6,524 nucleotides of DNA. It comes from Candidatus Omnitrophota bacterium. Its GTDB lineage: Bacteria; Omnitrophota; Gorgyraeia; Duberdicusellales; 4484-171. Below the pieces are notes generated by a model. The model worked only from the letters and a program-made list of their open reading frames with translations. It did not search any database and was not told the origin of the DNA. The DNA lies in the NCBI GenBank assembly GCA_023227945.1, contig JALOCC010000073.1:1-6524 (forward strand), written 5' to 3'. Below, piece by piece: positions 1-5,818 of the stretch; position 1 is the first letter of the stretch; each line of letters starts with the position of its first letter. Both the position numbers and the translations under genes were made by a program.

Positions 1-174
1 ATTACCTATTCTTATTTTTTCGTCGCTTGTAAGATGTTTCCAAGCCGTATTTATATGGGATGCCGCTTGTTCGGAACTAGCTTTAAGCGTCAGAAGCCAT
101 TCTTTTATGCTTGTTTCTGAATATGCGTCTAATGAAAATGCCATGAAAACGGCAAGAACCAATTTCTTTATCAT
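1..174 (-). CDS. Small exported protein of unknown function (3' end outside window)
   Basis: I do not recognise this gene. Reading leftward from an ATG at 174, 58 codons are open to the window edge, so only the N-terminus is visible. It begins MIKKLVLAVFMAFSLDAYS: two lysines, a hydrophobic core of about 12 residues and small/polar residues near 17-19, which is a convincing Sec signal peptide. No lipobox cysteine is present, so it is not an obvious lipoprotein. The following 39 residues (ETSIKEWLLTLKASSEQA and onward) are polar and probably helical. The start is supported by a strong AGAGGGGA ribosome binding site at 183-190, 8 nt upstream. It lies 46 bp downstream of the large fibre-like gene on the same strand with no visible terminator between, so the two are probably co-transcribed. 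Export is a confident inference; function cannot be told. A periplasmic accessory protein or a lysis-related protein are only possibilities. Confidence 0.8.
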   Translation of the reverse strand, partial: MIKKLVLAVFMAFSLDAYSETSIKEWLLTLKASSEQAASHINTAWKHLTSDEKIRIGN

Positions 175-182
175 ATCTAATG

Positions 183-190
183 TCCCCTCT
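183..190 (-). promoter_or_regulatory. Shine-Dalgarno for the small exported protein
   Basis: On the minus strand this reads AGAGGGGA, 8 nt before the ATG at 174. It is a near-optimal ribosome binding site and fixes the start of a gene that is cut by the window edge. Confidence 0.75.
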
Positions 191-196
191 TTCAAA

Positions 197-209
197 GATA
201 TCAGATATC
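197..209. repeat. Tandem GATATC palindromes in the intergenic gap
   Basis: Two copies of the 6 bp palindrome GATATC are separated by one A (GATATC-A-GATATC) in the 46 bp gap between the two leftward genes. The arrangement could be an operator half-site pair, a weak hairpin (GATA/TATC stem with a 5 nt loop) or chance in AT-rich DNA. It has no U-tract, so it is not a convincing terminator for the fibre gene. Confidence 0.35.
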
Positions 210-220
210 AAAATTTATGG

Positions 221-3200
221 TCACAAACCTTGGCCGAAGGCTGATTCTTCAAGTTCATTCATCTTTTTAATCACGGCTTTTTGAATAAAGATGTTGTCTG
301 TGGCGTTAGAAGCAGAAATATGTACATACCTGATTAAATTGTCGCCGTTTTCTATCTCTGTCACAGAAGGGATAGTGATTGTGTAACTGCGTTGAGAATA
401 TGTTCCTAAATAATTTAGAAGGTTTAATTCGTCTTTAGGCGTTATGACTGTTTTAAATTCTGAATATCCAAAACCAGGTCGAAAGACGCCCAATCCCCAA
501 ATCAATGAATTTGTTCCAAGTGAATTTCCGCCAAGAGTCAATTCTAAAATCCATTTTTTTGAAGGATCTTCGATAATCGTAATTGAACCAATCGTATCTG
601 TATTAAAATAATCTTTAAGGAATAAATTGTGTCCGACAGAAAAGGCATCTCCATTAATGTCTAAAATCTTTGCCGTTTCCCGTTCATAAATAGTCGGATA
701 TAACTGTTTTGCCTGCACAGTGATTCCGTCTGTTGTGCTACAAGCGAATTTATAGCAACCAGTTACGGTAAAATCAGGTTGCTGTTGGAAAGAAAACCCT
801 TGGAAAGTTGAATAAAGAGCGTTTGTTGTGGTGAAATCTATCCATAATTCCCATTCCGCAATCCTTTGATTCATCTCTAGTCTTGATAAATTATTTGAGA
901 ACGCTGAAGGTTCTGAAACCGATATCTTATAAACACTGATATTAGGATCGATTAGAATAATTGTGTTTGTGTCTACATAATTCTTGTAAATTCCGCCGAC
1001 TACGTTGATGTTCCCGGTAAAACCAGAGTCTTCATAAAGAAGGAAATCTTCCGCGTGTACGGTGTTGCTTATAAAGATTTCATAAGCGGTATTGGTTCCA
1101 GCGACTGTCAGATTATTGCTGATTACAACATTGCCATCGGCACCGATTCTTATTCTGTTCGTCCCGTAGGTGTTAAAATCCATAATTCCTAATGCCGGAT
1201 AATCTATTTCCCAAGTAGGGGTAGTAAACACACCGCCATGTGGTGATAAGCCAGGGCCTCCTAAATAATTGAAACCAGCGCCTTGGCTGCCATCTGCGTT
1301 GAAGTGCGTGCCGTCAATCCTTCCGTTCATAAGGAAGGCACCGTCAACCCTCATTCTTGCTAGGTTGTCACCGGAAGGAGTAAGCCAAACCTGAGCATAT
1401 TGAGACCAAGGTTCAGAATAGGGAGATGTGTTCTGAACGACAAGAGGGGCATGGCCTTCACGATTTTCAGCACCTTGAATGAAGACAGAACCGTTGGTAA
1501 TAACAACAGTGCCGATACTCGTAAAATTTGAAACCGAAACTGCGCCGAATTCAACGTTGTCTTGCTCGTTTGTAACTCCGTTGGCGATTCTTGAACCGAA
1601 ATTCGTTCCTCTAAGATAAATATCTCCAGATTCAGAACGTAAGACTTCAGCGGTATTCGTTCCGTTGGCCGTTATATTACCCAGTTCTACGTTATCTTGC
1701 CCGTTGGTAATACCGCCGTTCTCAGTTGTTAAGAACATCGAATTTCTTACGTTAACGTCTTTTTGGAATGTGTTTGTTCCGTCACTGAAGATGTTTAGCT
1801 GAAAATTGGATATAGTTGGACCCAATCCGTAAGAATTTGTTGTGCTGAAATAAGAAGAGGTGTTAGTATAGTCAACAATTAAGTTGCCGCCATTCCCTAT
1901 GCCATCGTTAGAAATTCTTACAGTTCCACCTTTAATAGTCGTTTCCCCAGTAGCATTATCAATCGTAAGAATTGGCCGGCCTTGAGATGGATACGCTCCG
2001 AGATATACTTTTTTATTTCCATCTGGATTAATTTCAAAATTTTCCCAACTGTTTAAATCAGCAGTACGTGCTCCTAGCCAAGCTCTGTCCCCATATTGAC
2101 CTAATAAGACAACTACAGACGGGCCACCTGCAATAATACGACCTGACCAATTATCACCAGTTTGTGTTCCTAGTATCCGTAATCCTGTATCCTCTCCTAT
2201 ATTTCCAAAAGATGCCGCACCTAAAGTGATAGGACCTTGTTGTCCGTTTGTAATACTGTTGATAATCCTTGGTCCAAAATTTAAGCCTTGAAGATACAAA
2301 TCTCCAGAAGTCGAATAAAGAACAGAAGCAGTGAGATTTGATTCTATCAACGCGTTTCCACGGACATGCAGACGTTCTGTAGGAGAAAAAAGCCCTATTC
2401 CGACATATCCGTCTGGGTTTAAAGTTAGAGAATGCCAAGCATCAATATTTCCACTGGAAAACAAAGATAAAGACGCCTTCCCAGTGAAAGACTGATCGTT
2501 GATTATTCCCAAGCCGTTTTCATAGCCTTCTATTCTAAGTTTCGGCATAACAGAAGAATCTTTTCTTGAAATATATAGCATTCTGCTGTCTCCGTCTTGT
2601 GTCGTTTCAATAGCATAACCACCGGTTTCACGGAGTACTGTCCCTCCGATTTCCCCTGTTCCCATAACCGTTATATTGCTTTCGACCAAGGTATTCCCGT
2701 TTATATGCAGTGCTTCATAAGGGGAATTTGTATTTATTCCTATGCGATCCGTATAGAGATATGAAGTCTCTGTCCAGCCGTTTTTATTGAGTTTCAAAGA
2801 TCCAGAGAATCCGGAATATCCTGAGCCAAGGTTTATGTAATTGTCTATTATCTCCATGAAATATCCGCTTCCGACACCGAAAGAACCGATTCTTATATTT
2901 CCTGATCCTGTAGAATCATTTACTGTAAGTGTCGCCGAATCCGTTTCAGTTCCACCTATTGACATTTTATTAGAGATGATAGCCGTTCCGGAAAGGAATA
3001 AATTACTTGCCGCTAAGGAATTTTTTTCATAGGTTCCCAATCCCACTCCGCCTAAAGTGACATTTTCGTGATTGTTCGTAAGGTATCCAAATCCAGAAAT
3101 GATGTTTCTTATTTCTTCTGAAAGTTCCGTTTGTTTAAGATAATTGGTTAATGTGGAATCAAGAGTGACGGAATCATAATGCTGTGTTATGACGACAGGA

Positions 3201-4522
3201 AATTCATTGGAAATAACGGTATAAATTCTCCAAACTCCACCCGTCGCGTCACGGAATTCAGTTCTGTCTTTCGACCACAAAGTTTCAATCCTATTGGTAT
3301 CCGCGAAAAGAGAAAGGGCGGAAAGAGCGATATTGTCGTTTTCATTTGTAAGACCACCGTTAGTCGCCGTAAGAAACTTGTTCGTCACGGAATCCACATC
3401 CACTTGAAAAGTGTTGGTTCCGTCGCTGAAAAGCTGAATAGGAGAATCTTCGTTACCTAATCTCAGATTCCCTGTAATTTTTAGACTTCCTACTTGTTTC
3501 TGATAATACCATATTTTATTCGGACTTGTTCCTGTGATAACAATGTGTCTGTCTAAATCCTTGTCGTTCATACACGCGCTATCATACCAACCGACCCATG
3601 AATTATCATTTATAATGATAGATGGATTGGCATCATGTACCGCCATCCATGTCGAATTTTCTATCTGTATATTGGAACTCCCGTCAAGAATCGCAAGGAT
3701 TTCATCATTATCTTTGTCTAATGAAGAAGTTTTGAGCCGGCAAGAATGTACCTCTAAATTGCCGCCCCCAGGGCCATTCATATAAAACAGGATAGATTTT
3801 GCATTTTCTCCTGAATGTCTGTTCGCAGTGTAGATTTCCGTATTGTTAATATTTATTTTAACATTACAGTTAGCGACTGAAAAACAATAGGTGTTCGTGT
3901 CTAGATTAATTGCGTTGAGAATATAGCAGTTATGGAAACTACCGAGGAAAGAAGAATCTATGTTCGTATAGGTTACAGGGGTTGACCCGTCTACACTTCG
4001 GATATACAACCCAGAAACGAACGTCGGAGAATCCATTATAGTAAGGCTGCCCCAAAGTTTGCTTCTTCTGTCATCACCACGGATAATGATGTTTTTCTTT
4101 CTGACAACAACATTTTCGTAATAATTTCCTGATACTATCCTAACGCTGATTTCTATGCTATCATTTGTGTCGTGAATCCCATCTATATAATCGACGGCAC
4201 CTTGTATTGTGGAAAAATTCCCTTTCCCTTCAGAGTCAACGATTATTTCCTTTCCCCAGAAAAAATTGGTGACTGAAGCGTTCGGAAATATAAGATTCTT
4301 TAAAGAAAGGTTGGAAACAGAAATTCCATTATCATCAAGGGAAAAGTTTTCTGTTCCGTTGGTGAAGATAGCTCTTTCATAATCGTTGGTTCTAGACTGA
4401 AGATTTCTAATCGATTCCCTATCTTGCTTTGTGACAAACACGCCTTGTTGCCCAGCAGGCAAAAAAAGACATAGCATTTGGGAAAAGAGATAAAGTATAA
4501 TCGTTTTACGGTAATTTGTCAT
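221..4522 (-). CDS. Giant exported phage tail-fibre-like / adhesin protein with pectin-lyase-type beta-helix
   Basis: This is a 1433-residue surface or fibre protein, probably for attachment or glycan binding; the exact role is unknown. Residues 1 to about 24 (MTNYRKTIILYLFSQMLCLF, then LPAG) form a signal peptide or membrane anchor. Residues about 92-320 resemble the start of pectinesterase-type right-handed beta-helices (VDSEGKGNFSTIQGAVDYI, then SGNYYENVVV and KNIIIRG). The enzyme's QAVAL, DFIFG and LGRPW motifs were not found, so this part is probably structural or binding. From about 360 to 1170 it is a chain of Asn/Thr/Gly/Ser-rich modules typical of phage fibres, with repeated FSDGTNTFQ, SPxExLH and SGDxYLxG units. 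Residues about 1197-1433 are non-repetitive and look like beta-sandwich tip domains. I see no S74 chaperone, YadA-type anchor or sorting signal. The ATG at 4522 is preferred because AGAGGA lies 6 nt upstream and the signal peptide then sits at the N-terminus. An in-frame ATG at 4606 would add 28 residues and overlap the divergent gene. Fibre-like nature is fairly sure; phage versus bacterial surface protein is not settled. Confidence 0.8.
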   Translation of the reverse strand: MTNYRKTIILYLFSQMLCLFLPAGQQGVFVTKQDRESIRNLQSRTNDYERAIFTNGTENFSLDDNGISVSNLSLKNLIFPNASVTNFFWGKEIIVDSEGKGNFSTIQGAVDYIDGIHDTNDSIEISVRIVSGNYYENVVVRKKNIIIRGDDRRSKLWGSLTIMDSPTFVSGLYIRSVDGSTPVTYTNIDSSFLGSFHNCYILNAINLDTNTYCFSVANCNVKININNTEIYTANRHSGENAKSILFYMNGPGGGNLEVHSCRLKTSSLDKDNDEILAILDGSSNIQIENSTWMAVHDANPSIIINDNSWVGWYDSACMNDKDLDRHIVITGTSPNKIWYYQKQVGSLKITGNLRLGNEDSPIQLFSDGTNTFQVDVDSVTNKFLTATNGGLTNENDNIALSALSLFADTNRIETLWSKDRTEFRDATGGVWRIYTVISNEFPVVITQHYDSVTLDSTLTNYLKQTELSEEIRNIISGFGYLTNNHENVTLGGVGLGTYEKNSLAASNLFLSGTAIISNKMSIGGTETDSATLTVNDSTGSGNIRIGSFGVGSGYFMEIIDNYINLGSGYSGFSGSLKLNKNGWTETSYLYTDRIGINTNSPYEALHINGNTLVESNITVMGTGEIGGTVLRETGGYAIETTQDGDSRMLYISRKDSSVMPKLRIEGYENGLGIINDQSFTGKASLSLFSSGNIDAWHSLTLNPDGYVGIGLFSPTERLHVRGNALIESNLTASVLYSTSGDLYLQGLNFGPRIINSITNGQQGPITLGAASFGNIGEDTGLRILGTQTGDNWSGRIIAGGPSVVVLLGQYGDRAWLGARTADLNSWENFEINPDGNKKVYLGAYPSQGRPILTIDNATGETTIKGGTVRISNDGIGNGGNLIVDYTNTSSYFSTTNSYGLGPTISNFQLNIFSDGTNTFQKDVNVRNSMFLTTENGGITNGQDNVELGNITANGTNTAEVLRSESGDIYLRGTNFGSRIANGVTNEQDNVEFGAVSVSNFTSIGTVVITNGSVFIQGAENREGHAPLVVQNTSPYSEPWSQYAQVWLTPSGDNLARMRVDGAFLMNGRIDGTHFNADGSQGAGFNYLGGPGLSPHGGVFTTPTWEIDYPALGIMDFNTYGTNRIRIGADGNVVISNNLTVAGTNTAYEIFISNTVHAEDFLLYEDSGFTGNINVVGGIYKNYVDTNTIILIDPNISVYKISVSEPSAFSNNLSRLEMNQRIAEWELWIDFTTTNALYSTFQGFSFQQQPDFTVTGCYKFACSTTDGITVQAKQLYPTIYERETAKILDINGDAFSVGHNLFLKDYFNTDTIGSITIIEDPSKKWILELTLGGNSLGTNSLIWGLGVFRPGFGYSEFKTVITPKDELNLLNYLGTYSQRSYTITIPSVTEIENGDNLIRYVHISASNATDNIFIQKAVIKKMNELEESAFGQGL
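1532..1642 (-). repeat. Fibre module SGDxYL, copy 2
   Basis: Encodes residues 961-997 of the fibre-like protein (LRSESGDIYLRGTNFGSRI and onward). Aligned by eye with residues 735-772, 20 of 37 positions are identical with one gap. It directly follows the second FSDGTNTFQ module, so modules have been shuffled as well as duplicated. Confidence 0.7.
1673..1792 (-). repeat. Fibre module FSDGTNTFQ, copy 2
   Basis: Encodes residues 911-950. It shares 22 of 40 residues with residues 364-403, including FSDGTNTFQ, DV, FLT, NGG, TN and DN at equal spacing. No gap is needed, which fits duplication of a structural unit in the fibre shaft. Confidence 0.75.
2207..2320 (-). repeat. Fibre module SGDxYL, copy 1
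   Basis: Encodes residues 735-772 (LYSTSGDLYLQGLNFGPRI and onward) and matches the copy at residues 961-997. It immediately follows the second SPxExLH module. Confidence 0.7.
2321..2404 (-). repeat. Fibre module SPxExLH, copy 2
   Basis: Encodes residues 707-734 (VGIGLFSPTERLHVRGN, then ALIESNLT). The pattern G-I-x3-SP-x-E-x-LH is a common repeat in phage tail fibres and related shaft proteins. It shares 14 of 28 residues with copy 1. Confidence 0.7.
2660..2743 (-). repeat. Fibre module SPxExLH, copy 1
   Basis: Encodes residues 594-621 (IGINTNSPYEALHINGN, then TLVESNIT). Same unit as residues 707-734, about 113 residues apart. Confidence 0.7.
3314..3433 (-). repeat. Fibre module FSDGTNTFQ, copy 1
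   Basis: Encodes residues 364-403, just after the beta-helix domain. It probably marks the start of the fibre shaft. It is paired with the copy at residues 911-950, about 547 residues further on. Confidence 0.75.
3563..4249 (-). other. Domain: pectinesterase/pectin-lyase-like beta-helix in the fibre protein
   Basis: Encodes residues about 92-320. The opening matches the pectinesterase pattern of a V-x-DG-x-G-F-x-TIQ-A cap, a G-x-Y-x-E strand and an IxIxG turn: here GKGNFSTIQGAV, SGNYYENVVV and KNIIIRG. Later residues hold short alternating strands rich in Asn (NVKININNTEIYT, NIQIENSTW), typical of coils with Asn ladders. Catalytic pectinesterase motifs were not found. Boundaries are approximate. 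Confidence 0.55.
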
Positions 4523-4572
4523 GTGATTTCCTCTATAGCTTTGCGTAAAAATATCAAAAAAGGAATAAAACA
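4523..4572. promoter_or_regulatory. Divergent junction between fibre and peptidase genes
   Basis: Only 50 bp separate the two divergent start codons, and both ribosome binding sites lie inside: AGAGGA on the minus strand at 4529-4534 (6 nt from its ATG) and AAAGGA on the plus strand at 4559-4564 (8 nt from its ATG). The centre is A/T-rich, with ATATCAAAA at 4551-4559. Any promoters must overlap here or lie inside the coding starts. I could not assign convincing -35/-10 pairs. Confidence 0.5.
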
Positions 4573-5730
4573 ATGGAATCTGGAGTATTTTTCGAAGAAG
4601 AAACAAGTGGTTTCGGCGCGATTTTTGCCGTTTTTGAAGCGGGAGGTCTTTTTGAAAGGAAAGGCTTACGTGGGATCAGCCACCTTGCGGAACACTTGAA
4701 ATGTAAGAAGGAAAAGGATTTTATGGAAACAATCAACATCTACAACATAGAAACCAACGCTTTTACAGATGATGATTGTGTCTGTTTCTATTGCCGTAGC
4801 GGAGATTTAGAAATCGCCAAATTTGCGAAAAATTATGTTTTAGAATGTCTTTCCTATGTCCCGACAGAAAAAGAATTTGAAGAAGAAAAGTCTATCATTT
4901 TACAAGAGTATGATTCTTACCTCAATGATTATGCTATCCAGATGGCCACAAGTAGAGAAATTTTCAGGTATGACGGACCTATAGGAAGACGTGAAGATAT
5001 TGAATCTATTACCTATAAAAAGTTCCAAAAGTTCTACGTGGAACATTTTTCTAAACCGGTATCTGTCATTTTCGCTGGCGGGAAAAACATAAAAAAGGCA
5101 TATTCTTCCCTCTGTAAAACAATAGAAACTAGTGTCCCTTGTTCAAAGCGAAAAGCTTTGGAAGCGAGATTCACAAATAAGACAATCGTTTCAGAAGTGA
5201 AAAGGCAGTCTGATTACCAAATTCTAATTTCTGAAATTAAAAGGAAAGACTGCGGTTTTAGTGAACTTAGTTTGAAATTTTTCGTGAATTTGTTGTCTGA
5301 TGGGTTCTTTTCTCCTCTTTGGGAAAACATTCGTGAAAAAAAAGGTCTGTGCTATTTCATCGGTTATTCCGTTGACAGCAACAAAGAACTCTTCGTCTAC
5401 CTTCATACAGAAACCAAACACTGGGAAGATTTTAAAGAAACCTATTTCGATATTTTACTCCGATTTGAAGAATTTGTCACACCTAAAATTTATCAAGACT
5501 ATTTAATTAAGTTAACGACAAAGCTGCGACACAATAAGATGAGATCTTCATCCTCTGAGTTTATACACAGAAAGTATATCAGTAATCAAAGTCTAATGCG
5601 TTCTTTTGACCCCAAATCTAACGAATACAGTTATGAAACGATGAAGAAGGTATCAAAATACCTTCTTAAAAAAGCAAGATTTCAAGAAATTGTGCATCAC
5701 GGGAAAGAAATAACTTTTTCCACAAACTAA
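4573..5730 (+). CDS. M16 family (pitrilysin/MPP-like) zinc metallopeptidase
   Basis: A 385-residue cytoplasmic protein of the M16 family, which cleaves peptides or unfolded protein segments inside a clamshell chamber. The inverted zinc motif HxxEH is HLAEH at residues 37-41: His37 and His41 would bind zinc and Glu40 would be the catalytic base. The third ligand fits Glu112 in the segment EEEKSIILQEYDSY, with the conserved auxiliary Glu105 seven residues earlier. The second half (from about 195) carries the usual C-terminal signature IREKKGLCYFIGYS at 253-266, with the substrate-handling Arg254 and Tyr261. It is shorter than the usual 410-450 residues because the first strand before the metal site is trimmed. 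One metal site plus one C-terminal half fits a homodimeric M16B type. No signal peptide is seen. The start has AAAGGA 8 nt upstream. It is the first rightward gene, 87 bp before infC. The family call is firm; the substrate is unknown. Confidence 0.88.
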   Translation: MESGVFFEEETSGFGAIFAVFEAGGLFERKGLRGISHLAEHLKCKKEKDFMETINIYNIETNAFTDDDCVCFYCRSGDLEIAKFAKNYVLECLSYVPTEKEFEEEKSIILQEYDSYLNDYAIQMATSREIFRYDGPIGRREDIESITYKKFQKFYVEHFSKPVSVIFAGGKNIKKAYSSLCKTIETSVPCSKRKALEARFTNKTIVSEVKRQSDYQILISEIKRKDCGFSELSLKFFVNLLSDGFFSPLWENIREKKGLCYFIGYSVDSNKELFVYLHTETKHWEDFKETYFDILLRFEEFVTPKIYQDYLIKLTTKLRHNKMRSSSSEFIHRKYISNQSLMRSFDPKSNEYSYETMKKVSKYLLKKARFQEIVHHGKEITFSTN

Positions 5731-5731
5731 A

Positions 5732-5768
5732 AAAGATATCTCTTGAATCTATTTTAAGATATGTCTTT
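5732..5768 (+). promoter_or_regulatory. Leader hairpin 1 upstream of infC
   Basis: Bases 5732-5740 (AAAGATATC) can pair with 5758-5768 (GATA-TG-TCTTT) in a 9 bp stem with a 2 nt bulge and a 17 nt loop. It is AT-rich and weak, and uses the same TCTTT (5764-5768) needed by hairpin 2, so the two exclude each other. The segment also contains a direct repeat: AAGATATCTCTT at 5733-5744 and AAGATATGTCTT at 5756-5767, 11 of 12 identical. A regulatory role is inference. Confidence 0.3.
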
Positions 5769-5785
5769 CCTAAAAAGCGGAAAGA
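5764..5785 (+). promoter_or_regulatory. Leader hairpin 2 upstream of infC
   Basis: TCTTTCC (5764-5770) is perfectly complementary to GGAAAGA (5779-5785), giving a 7 bp stem with an 8 nt loop. No T-tract follows, so it is not a classical intrinsic terminator. It would bury the purine-rich GGAAAG that lies 10 nt before the ATG of the mini-ORF at 5795, so it could act on translation. Confidence 0.4.
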
Positions 5786-5794
5786 AATAAGGAA

Positions 5795-5818
5795 ATGAAG
5801 GGAATAACCAGAAAGTAA
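5795..5818 (+). CDS. Possible 7-codon leader peptide overlapping the infC start
   Basis: An ATG at 5795 opens a 7-residue reading frame, MKGITRK, ending in TAA at 5816-5818; the final A is also the first base of the infC ATG (TAATG). Such an overlap is the usual geometry for translational coupling. The best upstream purine run (GGAAAG, 5779-5784) is 10 nt away, while AAGGA is too close to serve. A frame this short can arise by chance, so it is offered as a candidate only. Confidence 0.3.
   Translation: MKGITRK

Noticed and set aside
212..219. T4-type late promoter (TATAAATA) before the small exported gene
   Set aside because: Only 6 of 8 bases match (CATAAATT on the minus strand), which is expected by chance in AT-rich DNA.
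1360..2438. Other minus-strand frames of 64 and 94 codons inside the fibre gene
   Set aside because: They are out of frame within the fibre gene, with basic or low-complexity translations and no independent support.
2841..3785. Plus-strand reading frames of 63-93 codons inside the fibre gene
   Set aside because: They lie antisense to a clear long coding region and show no recognisable protein character; they are shadows of the Asn/Thr-rich gene.
4523..4606. Longer fibre-gene start at 4606, adding 28 residues (MFLLRKILQIPLF and onward)
   Set aside because: It would overlap the divergent peptidase start and lacks the good SD seen before 4522; the 4522 start places a normal signal peptide at the N-terminus.
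5764..5785. Hairpin after the peptidase gene as an intrinsic terminator
   Set aside because: The stem is followed by AAATAAGG rather than a T-tract and is not GC-rich.
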